DNA from: PMNU01 sp035479875
GTDB taxonomy: Bacteria > Patescibacteriota > Saccharimonadia > Saccharimonadales > UBA4665
Direction of reading: 5' to 3'
NCBI GenBank assembly: GCA_035479875.1
Contig: DATIIH010000002.1
Coordinates: forward strand, 57,798 to 121,797
Length of the DNA stretch: 64,000 bases
Shown here: one piece after another, positions 6,746 through 16,028 of the stretch
Position numbering within the stretch: position 1 is the stretch's first letter
Layout of the letters: every line of letters begins with the position of its first letter
Program-made: the position numbers and the translations under genes
The notes under the pieces: model-generated
The model's database searches: none
Told to the model about the DNA's origin: nothing
Seen by the model: the letters and a program-made list of their open reading frames with translations, nothing else

Positions 6746-8388
6746 TATTTGTCTCCCTGATGCGGGTCAATGTCCTCGCCTCGCACAGCCGCGCGCTTGG
6801 GCAGGAGCGTGCTTAAACCGAGCGCCAGCACGGCTGAGCCCGTTGCAGCCAGCATGCCAATGCGAGCGCCGTGTACAATAGAATCGTTTTTAATACGGGT
6901 AATTTCGGCGGCCATATTTTGCGATACGCTGCCGGGCGCCTCGCCGCCGACAGTCCCCAGGCTTTCGGCGGAACTAGCAGTGGCGGTGGCCACAGTCGTC
7001 TTAAATTGTGGCGGGATAACGCTACTGGCGCTGGCGTCACGGTTAAGTTGCGACACAAGTGTCGCGATTAACAGAGCACCGATCAGCGCCTGACCCAAAC
7101 TCGCACCGATCTGCCGAAAGGTGTTGTTCACGCCGGCCGCCTCACCAGCCTCTTGTACCGAAACCGCCGACAGCGTGATGTTGGCCAGTTGCGAAAACGC
7201 CAGACCAAAGCCCACGCCAAACACCGCCAAACCTGGCACGAGCGTATGCACGGTACTTTGTACGGTTAACTCACTGTGCAGCAATAATCCGCCAATCGTG
7301 GCGCACACCAAACCAACTTGTACCAACCAACGATTGGGCACGTTACACTTGCCCGCCAAAATACCAGAAAGTGGTGCCGCTACCAATATCGCCAGTGAAA
7401 AGGGTAAGATTGCGATGCCAGAGTGGAACGCATCTTTGCCAAGCAACCCCTGGAAGAATACCGGCAACACAAACACCAGGCCAACCTGCGACAGCACCGC
7501 CACCATTAGCGTGGTGGTGCCGGCCATAAACTGCTTGTTCTTGAAGATGGAGAGCGACACCAATGGGTTCTTACCGCGCGACTCCAAACTCGACTGCCGC
7601 CAAATAAATAGACTAACAAGCACCAGGCCGAGAATAATCGCAAACACGCTAATCGACACCCCGTGCAAGCTGTAATGGTGGCTCGCAATCTCGTATGGCA
7701 GCTTAGCTTTTATCCAACCGTATGTTGACGATTCGATAATCCCAAATACCACGCTGGCCAGGCCGAACGCCGACAAAAAGATGCTCAAAATATCTGGCAC
7801 TTCGTGCTGACGTTCCTGTGCTTCGCGCAGGACCACCGAGCCACCCAGCAAAACCAGGACTACAAAGGGGTTAATTAGGTAATTCCAACGCCAACTGTAG
7901 TTGGTGGTCAGGTAGCCGCCCACCACAGGCCCGATGGTGGCAGCGGCGCCGGCCACAGCGCCATACACGCCAAAAGCCAAAGCTCGATCTTTACCGCGAT
8001 ATTCACTTAAGATGAGTGAAGCCGTAGACGGCAGCATTATCGCCGCACCGACCCCCTCTATACCAACAACACAAAGCAACAGCGCCGGTGCCGACTGCAC
8101 GCGTGAGGCAAGCAGCGACCCCACGGCAAAGATCACCGCGCCAATCATAAACATCCGCTTGCGGCCAAAAATGTCGCCCAACCGGCCGCCAGTAATGGTG
8201 AACGCTGCGAGCATTAATGAGTAGCCGGTAATCACCCACTGCACGGCCTTGAGGTCGGTGTGCAAATCACCAATGATAGCTTTAATAGAAACGTTAATAA
8301 TCGTGCTATCGAGCACAATAATAAACAAGGTGAGCGCCAGCACGGCCAGCGGCAGCCACTTTTTAACACCCGTGCGTTCTTCGGTCAT
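6745..8388 (-). CDS. MFS multidrug efflux transporter, DHA2 (14-TMS) family
   Basis: 547 aa inner-membrane proton-drug antiporter. LDSTIINVSIKAI in TM1, the motif-A loop GRLGDIFGRKRMF, and motif C-like AVAGAAATIGPVVGGYLT are all visible, and about 14 hydrophobic segments can be counted, as in EmrB/QacA-type pumps. A hydrophilic loop of about 45 residues (SASSVIPPQFKT onward) precedes the last helix. Cotranscribed with the downstream Nudix gene. Drug specificity cannot be read from sequence. Confidence 0.92.
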   Translation of the reverse strand: MTEERTGVKKWLPLAVLALTLFIIVLDSTIINVSIKAIIGDLHTDLKAVQWVITGYSLMLAAFTITGGRLGDIFGRKRMFMIGAVIFAVGSLLASRVQSAPALLLCVVGIEGVGAAIMLPSTASLILSEYRGKDRALAFGVYGAVAGAAATIGPVVGGYLTTNYSWRWNYLINPFVVLVLLGGSVVLREAQERQHEVPDILSIFLSAFGLASVVFGIIESSTYGWIKAKLPYEIASHHYSLHGVSISVFAIILGLVLVSLFIWRQSSLESRGKNPLVSLSIFKNKQFMAGTTTLMVAVLSQVGLVFVLPVFFQGLLGKDAFHSGIAILPFSLAILVAAPLSGILAGKCNVPNRWLVQVGLVCATIGGLLLHSELTVQSTVHTLVPGLAVFGVGFGLAFSQLANITLSAVSVQEAGEAAGVNNTFRQIGASLGQALIGALLIATLVSQLNRDASASSVIPPQFKTTVATATASSAESLGTVGGEAPGSVSQNMAAEITRIKNDSIVHGARIGMLAATGSAVLALGLSTLLPKRAAVRGEDIDPHQGDK

Positions 8389-8442
8389 GCATCTTCCCTC
8401 TTAGCCGTAAACATTATTATTAGCTTAGCACGTAGACCATAC

Positions 8443-8475
8443 AAAAAAAGCAGCGCCGTTGGGGCGCTGCTTTTA
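8443..8475 (-). terminator. Terminator after the tRNA-Leu/tRNA-Cys pair
   Basis: AGCAGCGCC (8449-8457) pairs with GGCGCTGCT (8463-8471); a seven-T run follows on the minus strand and a short one on the plus strand. Confidence 0.85.
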
Positions 8476-8483
8476 TTCTCTAT

Positions 8484-8569
8484 TGGTGGGCGAGGTGGGA
8501 CTTGAACCCACAAGACTTTTGGTCAGCAGATTTTAAGTCTGCCGCGTATACCGATTCCGCCACTCGCCC
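8484..8569 (-). tRNA. tRNA-Leu (UAA)
   Basis: Acceptor GGGCGAG pairs with CTCGCCC, anticodon loop CTTAAAA gives UAA, long variable arm as expected for Leu, T arm GGGTTCAAGTCCC. CCA is encoded at 8486-8484. 86 nt. Confidence 0.96.
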
Positions 8570-8586
8570 AGCGGCTTAAATTATAT

Positions 8587-8660
8587 TGGAGGCGCCTACC
8601 GGAATTGAACCGGTGTAAAAGGTTTTGCAGACCTCTGCGTAACCACTCCGCCAAGGCGCC
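8587..8660 (-). tRNA. tRNA-Cys (GCA)
   Basis: Acceptor GGCGCC, anticodon loop CTGCAAA gives GCA, T arm CCGGTTCAATTCCGG, discriminator T and encoded CCA at 8589-8587. It lies 17 bases upstream of tRNA-Leu on the same strand, probably one transcript. Confidence 0.96.
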
Positions 8661-8705
8661 ATCTGTTGGTACGAGGGTTATTGTAATGGATCTAGGGCGT
8701 TTTTA

Positions 8706-9275
8706 CTACTGTACGGGGGCCGGGTGTGGAGGGCCAGATGAGGTATCTTGGCCGCGCAGCAAACCTACCGCGCCCAGTAGGAGTTCCTCGGCGCGCACCA
8801 CCGTAACGCCATGTTCGACGACCGAGGCAATCGCTGGCTCAGCCAGGCCGTTGAGCTTCAAACCTTCAGGAAGGAGGCTAAGAGTCGCTGGATTTTCTTC
8901 CCGCCAGACGAGCGGATGGTCCGTCCATCGCAGGTCAAAAAGTCTGATGCGTCCTTGATCGTCCCGCACAAATTCGTAGCCACGCTGCCGGTCGTACGCA
9001 GTCCGCACACTGAAGGAGCGACCACGCACCGTTACACTCGGATACGCATTGCCTTCTGGAACGAATGTCACACCTGCAAAGTCTTGCATGCACTGAGCAC
9101 GTCGCAGCGTGGCGGTGAACCATGCGCCCTGCCCGCTTTGCACACGCGCTATCGACCCGCGACGTTCAGTTTGAGCACGGTGCCAACTCATAAGTGCGGC
9201 ACACGTAATCAATGGAGCGATGTCGCGAATTTCGTCTACCCGTTCCGCCGAGTGACGCGGCCTTGTCTGCATCAT
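8706..9275 (-). CDS. Hypothetical protein, 189 aa, leaderless start
   Basis: Not recognised. Soluble, Arg-rich, no signal peptide. Possible fold hint: the central VTVRGRSFSVRTAYDRQRGY then RIRLFDLRWTDHPLVW looks like alternating beta strands. The ATG pair at 9275 is chosen over a TTG at 9281. A promoter with TTGACA at 9311-9306, a 17-bp spacer and TATTGT at 9288-9283 lies 7 nt before the ATG, leaving no room for a Shine-Dalgarno site. The opposite-strand ORF at 8811-9350 is taken as a shadow. Confidence 0.6.
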   Translation of the reverse strand: MMQTRPRHSAERVDEIRDIAPLITCAALMSWHRAQTERRGSIARVQSGQGAWFTATLRRAQCMQDFAGVTFVPEGNAYPSVTVRGRSFSVRTAYDRQRGYEFVRDDQGRIRLFDLRWTDHPLVWREENPATLSLLPEGLKLNGLAEPAIASVVEHGVTVVRAEELLLGAVGLLRGQDTSSGPPHPAPVQ

Positions 9276-9362
9276 TTGCAATACAATATACTCTGCCTAT
9301 GTTCCTGTCAATACGCAACTCTGGGCGAGCACCTGCGCCACAATTTCTGATACACTAGCGAT

Positions 9363-9938
9363 ATGACCGCCCGCACCCACGACCTGGCTGCCGCCACTGC
9401 TTTTGGCGTATTTGTCATATTGCACATGCCCACATCGATGCGGTTGAGCACATTCCTCGTGGCGCTGCTGGCCAACCAAATCGGTGGCATCGCCCCGGAC
9501 ATCGACCAGCCCACCGCACCATTCTGGCGCAACTTGCCGGTGGGCGGTTTTATTGGGCGAATTTTTGACAAGATGCTCGGCGGACATCGCTTTTTAACAC
9601 ACTCCCTGCTCGGCGTGGCACTATTTAGCTATCTTGCCTACCTACTGCTCGGCGTGCTGCACCCGCTGATGCCGCATATTGATACGCACTTTGTGCTCAT
9701 AGCCTTTATGATCGGTATGCTATCCCATTTGGTAATGGATACCATCACCAAAGAAGGCGTGCCGTGGCTGCTGCCCATCCCTATAAAGTTTGGCCTGCCA
9801 CCAATCAAAAAGCTGCGTATCACCACTGGCTCGTTCTTTGAGACACTGGTATTCTTGGGGATTTTAGCCTTTGACGTATGGTTTGCCAGCGCAAACTACA
9901 CGCAAATATTAGCACTGTTGCACCGGCATCTTACTTAG
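9363..9938 (+). CDS. YdjM-like (DUF457) membrane-bound metal-dependent hydrolase
   Basis: 191 aa, four or five membrane helices. Conserved metal-ligand motifs of the family are present: THDLAAATAF at the N-terminus, IAPDIDQ near residues 45-50, GHRFLTHSLLG around 75-85, and HLVMDTITKEGV around 120-130. E. coli YdjM is LexA-regulated and its substrate is not established, so the function here stays general. A Pro-rich segment (LLPIPIKFGLPPIKK) and a final hydrophobic helix follow. It stands alone on the plus strand. Confidence 0.85.
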   Translation: MTARTHDLAAATAFGVFVILHMPTSMRLSTFLVALLANQIGGIAPDIDQPTAPFWRNLPVGGFIGRIFDKMLGGHRFLTHSLLGVALFSYLAYLLLGVLHPLMPHIDTHFVLIAFMIGMLSHLVMDTITKEGVPWLLPIPIKFGLPPIKKLRITTGSFFETLVFLGILAFDVWFASANYTQILALLHRHLT

Positions 9939-10008
9939 AGCATAACTTATCGACGTATTTGTGTAACCCGGTGAGCCAGCGGGAAGATACGGTCTCCATG
10001 GATGCTCC

Positions 10009-11499
10009 TTACGCTGCTAGTCTGTCGCGCACCGTTGAAGCCAATACTTTAGATACGGCGGCGGCCTCTACGGTGTCAGGGCTTTGCACCCAAATACGCA
10101 CCAGGCCTTTTTCTGTTCCGGATGTACGCACCACGACGTTTCGCTCCCCCAACGTCTCTTTTGCCCACTCTATAGTATTCTGGATGCCGTCGTCCGACAG
10201 CGGGTCGGTAATATCCGGTGATATGTTAACTTTGACCATTGGCTCAGCCCATAATGACGTTTCTTCGTGCAGGCTACCCAGGGTGCGGCCGGTACTGGCC
10301 AAGCGCGCGGCTACCTCGGCCGCTGTCCGTATGCCGTCGCCGCTCGACAGCCAATCAAGATTAATATGATGACCGGTAAATTCGCCGCCGATACGCGCAT
10401 TGGCATAACGGCCACCTTGCCGTCGCAACGCAAGTAATCTTTGCGTAACAAACATGTCGCCGTTCGGGCACGATTCATAGTCAATGCCCTGTGCTCCTAA
10501 GGCTGCGATGAGGCCGCCGTTGGTGTATTCGGTGCCAACAATAACTGGTTCGGCGTCGCTAACACCCGGTACCCCTTGCGCGAGCAAACCCATAATATGG
10601 TTACCGTCAATCTTGGCGAACTGCGATTGGCCGTCCTCTCCCTTTATAATGCCCACTCCCATAAAGCGATCAGCGTCACCATCATTAGAAAACGCACCCA
10701 AGAAGTTGGGATTACCGATTAAATCACGCCTTTGTGCTAAAAATTCAGTTACGCCGCCGAGGTTTTCAGCACCGCAGATGTCATTGATATAGCCATCTTC
10801 ATCGCACGCAAACGTCTCCACTGTAGCCCCTAAGCGCCGTAGGATCGCCGGGGTTAGTTTACGAGCTGCGCCGCGAGCACCATCTACAACAATAACTTTC
10901 CCGGCCAATGGCTTTTCGCCATACCGTGACTCAATGTCATATACTACTTCATCAGCGTACCACGCACTTAACTCAGCTGCGTCTTCCGCTTGTCTCGCGC
11001 TGGCGGGAACAACCAAACCACTGTCAACCTGCTCCCAGTAGCGACGATCAATGTTTGTGGCTTGCTCAGTGGTGGGTTTATACTCGCCAAGCATGCCTTT
11101 CCAGCCATTATATTGTTTTGGCGGTCTCTCCGGGTTATGGCTAGCCGTGGCTACTACTGTTGCCATACCGCCAAGCCTTTGGGCTGCTTTTTGGGCTGTC
11201 GGTGTTGGTGCCATACCAAGGTCAAGTACGCTAACATCGTGTGCTAAAGCACCTCTAATGGCTGCCCGCCGTAAAACTGCGCCCGAACGACGCGTATCTT
11301 GAGCAACAATAACCGGCCCATCCTGGCCACTCTCGATTTGCATGCCGACGAGCGCATAAGTCATACCTTCAAAAGTTTCGGCATTCATCCGGCCCGGGCC
11401 GGATTCTTCGGTATAAATATCGCGGAAACCATCGGTCCCACCGAGTCTTGGGTGAGCAGATATCGCTGCTAGATCTCCTGAGGGATAGTGTATTGGCAT
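10009..11499 (-). CDS. Phosphohexomutase (phosphoglucomutase/phosphomannomutase superfamily)
   Basis: Alpha-D-phosphohexomutase, 496 aa. Domain 1 has the phosphoserine loop TASHNPERPPKQYNGWKG, domain 2 the metal loop SNDGDADRFMG, domain 3 a sugar-binding loop GGEFTGHH, and domain 4 the phosphate loop RTSGTEKGLVRIW. The extra residues after ASHNP differ from ManB/Pgm standard spacing. The sugar-loop GGEFTGHH is of the GE(x)SGH type, so glucose-1-P/mannose-1-P or glucosamine phosphate cannot be separated. ATG at 11499 is used: -10 TAAGAT (11513-11508) stands 8 nt upstream. Monocistronic. Confidence 0.9.
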   Translation of the reverse strand: MPIHYPSGDLAAISAHPRLGGTDGFRDIYTEESGPGRMNAETFEGMTYALVGMQIESGQDGPVIVAQDTRRSGAVLRRAAIRGALAHDVSVLDLGMAPTPTAQKAAQRLGGMATVVATASHNPERPPKQYNGWKGMLGEYKPTTEQATNIDRRYWEQVDSGLVVPASARQAEDAAELSAWYADEVVYDIESRYGEKPLAGKVIVVDGARGAARKLTPAILRRLGATVETFACDEDGYINDICGAENLGGVTEFLAQRRDLIGNPNFLGAFSNDGDADRFMGVGIIKGEDGQSQFAKIDGNHIMGLLAQGVPGVSDAEPVIVGTEYTNGGLIAALGAQGIDYESCPNGDMFVTQRLLALRRQGGRYANARIGGEFTGHHINLDWLSSGDGIRTAAEVAARLASTGRTLGSLHEETSLWAEPMVKVNISPDITDPLSDDGIQNTIEWAKETLGERNVVVRTSGTEKGLVRIWVQSPDTVEAAAVSKVLASTVRDRLAA

Positions 11500-11555
11500 A
11501 AACACCTATCTTACACCCATCACCGGCCGAGTAAACCCATATCGGTCGGTATCTT

Positions 11556-11583
11556 TTGACAAACCGTCTGCAACTGATACAGT
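11556..11583 (+). promoter_or_regulatory. Promoter of the TrmB-like regulator
   Basis: -35 TTGACA (11556-11561), 16-bp spacer, -10 TACAGT (11578-11583), 13 nt before the ATG. Confidence 0.6.
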
Positions 11584-11596
11584 ACTACTAGATATC

Positions 11597-12343
11597 ATGA
11601 TCCGCAACTTTACCGATTATTCGCTTCTTGGCCTAGATTCTCGTGACATGCGTGTATACGAAACGCTCTACGGGTTGGATAAAGGCTCTCTTCGCACTAT
11701 CGCCAGCGCTACCGGGCTCAACCGCGGCACGGTGTATGAGGTGGTTAAGAAGTTGAGTGGCATTGGCCTGGTGTCGTTCACCCAAAACGGCGAGCGCCGC
11801 CATTACAGGGCTGCCGAGCCGGAGGTCTTCTTGGCCCTTATCCGCGACCAGCGTGACCGTTTGCAGCAACTAGAGGTGCCGGCCGCCCAATATGCTGCCG
11901 ACTTGCAAGCTCAAAAACACCCGGCCCGCGACGGCTACTCTGCCCAGTTTTACGAGGATAACGAAGGCATTGCGTCTATTTTGCGTGATCTGCTCCAGAC
12001 AGTAACTAGCCTGCCAAAACGCGAATACTGTGTTATTTCGTCCCAGCGCGCCAGCAACTTTATTTACGCCAACTTTAAAAGTTTCACCCGCCAGCGCCAT
12101 AAGCTTGGCGTCAATGTGCGCGTACTGGCCGACACGCCTTCGACCGAAAAACTCATACTAGCCGAACGCAAACTGCTGCCAGCCGGAAGTGCACCACTCA
12201 ATGGCTACCAACTAGTGTATGGCGATAAAACCGCACTTATTTCTATTGACGAAGCCAATCGCTTGTTTGGCATTGTGATTACCGACGCTGGCACGGCTAA
12301 TATGCAACGGCTAATCTTTAACCAGCTCTGGCACCAAAGCTAG
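11597..12343 (+). CDS. TrmB-family transcriptional regulator
   Basis: 248 aa. N-terminal winged HTH (LDSRDMRVYETLYG, then GSLRTIASATGLNRGTVYEV as recognition region, wing around NGERRHYRA), a short coiled linker (RDRLQQLEVPAAQYAADLQA), then an effector-type domain similar to the PLD-like domain of TrmB proteins (EYCVISSQRASNFIYANF). Such regulators often respond to sugars, which would fit the neighbouring phosphohexomutase, but this is inference. No target site is evident. Confidence 0.85.
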   Translation: MIRNFTDYSLLGLDSRDMRVYETLYGLDKGSLRTIASATGLNRGTVYEVVKKLSGIGLVSFTQNGERRHYRAAEPEVFLALIRDQRDRLQQLEVPAAQYAADLQAQKHPARDGYSAQFYEDNEGIASILRDLLQTVTSLPKREYCVISSQRASNFIYANFKSFTRQRHKLGVNVRVLADTPSTEKLILAERKLLPAGSAPLNGYQLVYGDKTALISIDEANRLFGIVITDAGTANMQRLIFNQLWHQS

Positions 12344-12356
12344 TCAACCGCTAACT

Positions 12357-12749
12357 CTAGACTCTGATGCAGCCCGTCAGTAACACACCATTGGGCAATC
12401 GCGAAGCGTGGGCGCCTTCGGATAAAATAGTAATGACGCTGCCGGGTGTTGGCACGCTGACACCTTTAGCAAGAGCGCACGCCGTGACTTCAGACGAGCC
12501 AGTGGCAAACGCAACTTGCGTCACGTTACTGTTCTGAGAAACCGATAAAACTTGTCCGACCATAATCAGCGTGTTCTCTCGATAATCAGTATAAAAGTGA
12601 TCGCCTTTCATGGCCGCCGCCAATTGGCTAGCCTGCACATGCTTAAAGCTCATCGACTCTACGCCATGCTTGTTGCCTAAAAAGTAAAAACCAAAACATA
12701 CAATGATTGCCGCAAGTGCGGCAGCTGCGTATAAAAGATTCTTCTTCAT
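12357..12749 (-). CDS. Membrane-anchored small protein with OB-fold-like domain
   Basis: 130 aa. One N-terminal transmembrane segment (residues 4-25, LLYAAAALAAIIVCFGFYFL), extracytoplasmic remainder. The pattern VGQVLSVSQNSNVTQVAF then PTPGSVITILSEGAH resembles the five-stranded tRNA_anti-like OB fold of small lipoproteins. Two Cys (in VTACAL and LTGCIRV) could form a disulfide outside the membrane, which fits the presence of a DipZ-like gene. Function unknown. Confidence 0.65.
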   Translation of the reverse strand: MKKNLLYAAAALAAIIVCFGFYFLGNKHGVESMSFKHVQASQLAAAMKGDHFYTDYRENTLIMVGQVLSVSQNSNVTQVAFATGSSEVTACALAKGVSVPTPGSVITILSEGAHASRLPNGVLLTGCIRV

Positions 12750-12808
12750 GCTTCTATCATAACAAAGACGGTAGGGTCATTAGTAACTGCAGAACTTTTG
12801 CGTAGTCT

Positions 12809-13240
12809 CTAATGATGGTGCCCATGGCTCCCTACGCCGCGGGCGATCATGGCGCGGTTGACCGGCACGGTAAAAATAAACGCCACTAGTAGGCTCAAGG
12901 CCTGACTCCACCAAAACAGTAGGTTAGACAGGTGGGCGTTGATCGCACCGGGAATCAGCCATTCGAGCGTATTATCAACGACAACCATCGAGATGATAGA
13001 TACGGTATCGACCGCCAAAGCCAGCTTGATCGCTTCTGTAGTTGCTAGCCCCTTACGTCGCGCACCCGTAAAGGTTAAGAGATAGCCAAAGAAAAAGGCC
13101 AGCAGAATGCCAAGAAGTGTTTGTAGGATGTTGTTCCAGTTTTGCCCAATAGCCATGCCCAGCACCTCGCCAATGGCACAGCCCGTTAAGCAGTGCCTGG
13201 TGTGCGTTATCGCCTGTTGTGTGAGTGTATCTATGCGCAT
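12809..13240 (-). CDS. DUF4396-family membrane protein
   Basis: 143 aa, four membrane helices. The N-terminal motif TRHCLTGCAIGEVLGM and the His-rich tail SHGHHH match the DUF4396 family, found next to copper and metal-transport genes in other bacteria. The Cys pair and terminal His cluster suggest metal binding; this is family-level inference only. A weak hydrophobic gene pair with 12357-12749 is not in the same operon, as 60 bases separate them. Confidence 0.8.
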   Translation of the reverse strand: MRIDTLTQQAITHTRHCLTGCAIGEVLGMAIGQNWNNILQTLLGILLAFFFGYLLTFTGARRKGLATTEAIKLALAVDTVSIISMVVVDNTLEWLIPGAINAHLSNLLFWWSQALSLLVAFIFTVPVNRAMIARGVGSHGHHH

Positions 13241-13352
13241 CTTACTTGTCTCCTAACGCGTAGCCCCTGCTAACAAGTTCGCTGAGCACGCGCAGTCAGC
13301 TTGGCTGGGCGCCTTTTGCATCAGCCATAGAATAATAATACACGTTCCCGAG

Positions 13353-13859
13353 TTATGCAGATTGTTTCAGTAGCGTAAAAGCACGCGCAAAGTTCTTGGT
13401 AAAGTCTTCGGGCGATTTGGCGACCCAGTCGTCGATCTCCGTAACCGAGAACCACCTAACTTCATTCACCTCAGACTTGTCATAATCCACGGCGCCATCC
13501 CAGACGCACGAAAAAACAGTCTGGAATCTCCGCACCGTACCGCCCGGAGCGGGGCGCTCAACGTAGAACTTGCCGAGTTCTTTAAAATCATCAACGGAGA
13601 TACCGAGCTCTTCCAATGTTTCACGCTTTGCTGCAGTTAGGTAATCTTCCCCTTCGTCAACGTGCCCGCCAACGGATTGGTCCCATTTGCCCGGATTATC
13701 TTGCAACGCGAGGCTTCGCCTTTGTAACAATACCCTGCCGTCATTATTTATAACGAACACTCGCGCGATCCGATGTATAAGGCCTTTTTGCCGCACAACC
13801 TCGCGCTCTTCCGCGCCAACAACCTTATCATTCTCGTCGACAACGGTAATTCTGGACAT
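13353..13859 (-). CDS. Nudix hydrolase, YfcD/IDI-like
   Basis: 168 aa. The layout GLIHRIARVFVINNDGRVLLQ, KWDQSVGGHVDEGEDYLTAA and the box core RETLEELG is that of the YfcD branch, related to isopentenyl-diphosphate isomerase. The IDI Cys in a CSHP motif is not present, so isomerase activity is unlikely. -10 TATACT (13871-13866) ends 6 nt before the ATG, so the transcript is probably leaderless. Confidence 0.88.
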   Translation of the reverse strand: MSRITVVDENDKVVGAEEREVVRQKGLIHRIARVFVINNDGRVLLQRRSLALQDNPGKWDQSVGGHVDEGEDYLTAAKRETLEELGISVDDFKELGKFYVERPAPGGTVRRFQTVFSCVWDGAVDYDKSEVNEVRWFSVTEIDDWVAKSPEDFTKNFARAFTLLKQSA

Positions 13860-13909
13860 AGTTTGAGTATAGCAAGGCAGAGACTCTCGTTTGGCACTGC
13901 AAAATCTAA

Positions 13910-14668
13910 CTATGCGTAACCAAAAGGCTTTTGCACCGTATAATACCGGTACGGTAGACCAGCTATTGATTGAAGCGAGATATCTGGTGGTACATCTGTT
14001 GGGTATACGTTGTCACGCCTGTAACGCTGCTGGACTACATCAATTCCGCTCTCTCTCCAGTCATCAAGTTGTCGCGTGAACTCACTATCTGGCAACACCA
14101 TGGGGTCATCGTCGGGCATATTGCAGAATAGCCAGCCGCCTGTCTTGGCAACCTGCATCATGCCTGCTAGCCAGAGTCCGGGCCGCCTGCTATATCTAAT
14201 CGCGTGATGTGCTATGACTACATCTTGCGTACCTGGAGTTAGCGAGTCCCAAACCCCGGCCATATCCTCAGCATCGGCCACAATATACTCTAGGTCACCG
14301 TTGGCAAATGCATGACGTGTTTGCGGATCAAGACTTTGGTCTGAGTAATCACGCCAGTTGAGGCCCGTACCAGAGATCTCTGTTTGCTCACAACCAGGCT
14401 CATTACGGACTGCATCTACAAATGTCTTCAAAGTCCTACCAGTGCCACAGCCGTCGTCAAAAATGGCAACGCTGCCAGTAAATCGAGCGACAGTGGCGGC
14501 GCGTGCCAATGGTGAACGCTCTTGGCCAAGAGCAGCCGCATAATAGTCGTTAACTGGCCCGAAAGGCCTATCGAGCTGCCAACGCCTAAAGCCTTCGCCG
14601 ACAATATCATTTCGCGTCCACTGCTCTGGAGGTCTGCCGGCGGCGCCTCTGCGTGATTTTCCAGCCAT
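13910..14668 (-). CDS. SAM-dependent methyltransferase-like protein
   Basis: 252 aa from the ATG at 14668; an upstream frame to 14896 exists but has no good start. A Rossmann glycine motif IFDDGCGTGRTLKTFVDAV (motif I) and the strand TQDVVIAHHAIRYSRRPGLW (motif IV/V) identify a class I methyltransferase. N-terminal 60 residues are basic (MAGKSRRGAAGRPPEQWT). The substrate is unknown. -10 TATACT (14683-14678) lies 9 nt before the ATG. First of a run of orphan genes to 19.3 kb. Confidence 0.75.
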   Translation of the reverse strand: MAGKSRRGAAGRPPEQWTRNDIVGEGFRRWQLDRPFGPVNDYYAAALGQERSPLARAATVARFTGSVAIFDDGCGTGRTLKTFVDAVRNEPGCEQTEISGTGLNWRDYSDQSLDPQTRHAFANGDLEYIVADAEDMAGVWDSLTPGTQDVVIAHHAIRYSRRPGLWLAGMMQVAKTGGWLFCNMPDDDPMVLPDSEFTRQLDDWRESGIDVVQQRYRRDNVYPTDVPPDISLQSIAGLPYRYYTVQKPFGYA

Positions 14669-14817
14669 AACGACCGTAGTATACACTCTTGGCGCGGATG
14701 TGTTCTCAACAACTCGATGAACTAACTGCATCTCCGGCGCCCGTGAGCAGGATTTTGGCCATACTAAAACCGACTGCGTCCTCTCGATATACAACCAATA
14801 TGCTACAATTTTAAAAA

Positions 14818-15147
14818 ATGAACCGTAAGCGTAATACCAGTACCCTACCTTCACCCAACATATGGCTATGGTTATGCTGCGCAGTTGTTGCTGCACTACT
14901 CCAACTTTATTTATACGCCGTTAGCGACTGTTATGGAGGTGGCGACGCGGCCTTTTTGGTTGCAATGCCCGTAACGGCGTGTACGCTTTTGCTTGCCGTA
15001 TACCTTGCGGTGCGTAGCCGCAGCGTAACTCGCAAAACTCTTCTGATTGCGACGCTCGTAGCAATTCCTGTAGTGCTATGTATCGCATACTACATCAGTT
15101 TGGGTGTTGCGTGGGAAAAGGCTGGGTTTAACTGCCTTGTTTTTTAG
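14818..15147 (+). CDS. Small membrane protein, 109 aa
   Basis: Three predicted transmembrane helices (LWLCCAVVAALLQLYLYAV; AAFLVAMPVTACTLLLAVYL; LLIATLVAIPVVLCIAYYI) with a short basic N-terminus. Unknown function. -10 TACAAT (14804-14809) stands 8 nt before the ATG, another leaderless start. Divergent from the methyltransferase-like gene. Confidence 0.65.
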   Translation: MNRKRNTSTLPSPNIWLWLCCAVVAALLQLYLYAVSDCYGGGDAAFLVAMPVTACTLLLAVYLAVRSRSVTRKTLLIATLVAIPVVLCIAYYISLGVAWEKAGFNCLVF

Positions 15148-15270
15148 CAAGCAGCTTGGAATCATCTCCCGCAGTTGTTGAGGATCGCCTATCGGTAGGT
15201 GTCATGTTGGCCTTGACCGCTCACTCGTTAAAAGTTGCCGTGGACGACGATTTATGCTATAATAATACAC

Positions 15271-15969
15271 ATGTATGCTCCTGATTTGCTCTATCGTGGA
15301 GTGATCCTTGACCCGGCTATCGCTGATGACCCCCATACCCTTTGGGGTGCCGTTACAGCCGAAGGTGGTCTGCAGCCGGGGTCTTTAAGGATGAACGACA
15401 AGGGGGAGCAGTGCGTCTCCACAGGGGACGAATACGGCGTATACATGACGCCTAGCCGGAGTATGGCCAACAACTATACATCGGTTAGCCTGCGGGACCA
15501 GCGCCTTGGGCTAGGTCGTCCCTACCTGGTGGACGGAGAACCGGTTGCATATACAACGCCGGATGACGAGCTCGGCACAATACGAGCCGTGCTCCAAACA
15601 CCCTCGCTGGGCATCTTGTACGCTATTCGGACAGAAGGCCTACAGGGGCTCCGACTGCCGCGCTACCGCGAAGGCCGGGAAGTAACGGCCGATGAGCTAG
15701 CGCTCATACCCGAATGGATTGCCGACGAGGTCCCGCAGGAGAATGCACACCCCCTCAGCGTCATCGTCGGCCCCGACATCGTCGCAGGAGTAAGACGGTC
15801 AGTCCTGCCCAATCTTGGAGAAGTGGGCATGCATAGTAAAGTAAGCACCACGCTCGCCATACGTATGGGCGGCTTAGCCTTCGTCGCCCAGCAGCTACTT
15901 AGACTGTCCGATAGACATGATCCCAACGAAGTTGCACGCGTCTTGGCGCTTGCGCGCTCTCTCTGTTAG
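15271..15969 (+). CDS. Hypothetical protein with ADP-ribosyltransferase-like pattern, 232 aa
   Basis: Starts MYAPDLLYRGVILDP. The combination LYRG, then a loop with GGLQPGSLR, then GVYMTPSRSMANNYTS resembles the R - STS-like core of ADP-ribosyltransferase folds, where an Arg on the first strand is followed by a Ser-containing strand near an aromatic helix. A catalytic Glu cannot be placed with certainty. No signal peptide. The promoter is good: TTGCCG (15235-15240), 17 bp, TATAAT (15258-15263), 7 nt to the ATG. Could be a toxin- or RNA-phosphotransferase-type protein, or unrelated; the fold call is tentative. Confidence 0.55.
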   Translation: MYAPDLLYRGVILDPAIADDPHTLWGAVTAEGGLQPGSLRMNDKGEQCVSTGDEYGVYMTPSRSMANNYTSVSLRDQRLGLGRPYLVDGEPVAYTTPDDELGTIRAVLQTPSLGILYAIRTEGLQGLRLPRYREGREVTADELALIPEWIADEVPQENAHPLSVIVGPDIVAGVRRSVLPNLGEVGMHSKVSTTLAIRMGGLAFVAQQLLRLSDRHDPNEVARVLALARSLC

Positions 15970-16028
15970 ATATCTGCTACAGACTCTGACGATGCATAGA
16001 TAGCCAAATATGTTACTATAGCGTAATA

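Noticed and set aside
8811..9350. Plus-strand 179-codon frame opposite the 8706-9275 gene
   Set aside because: No start signal; the minus frame has a good TTGACA/TATTGT promoter.
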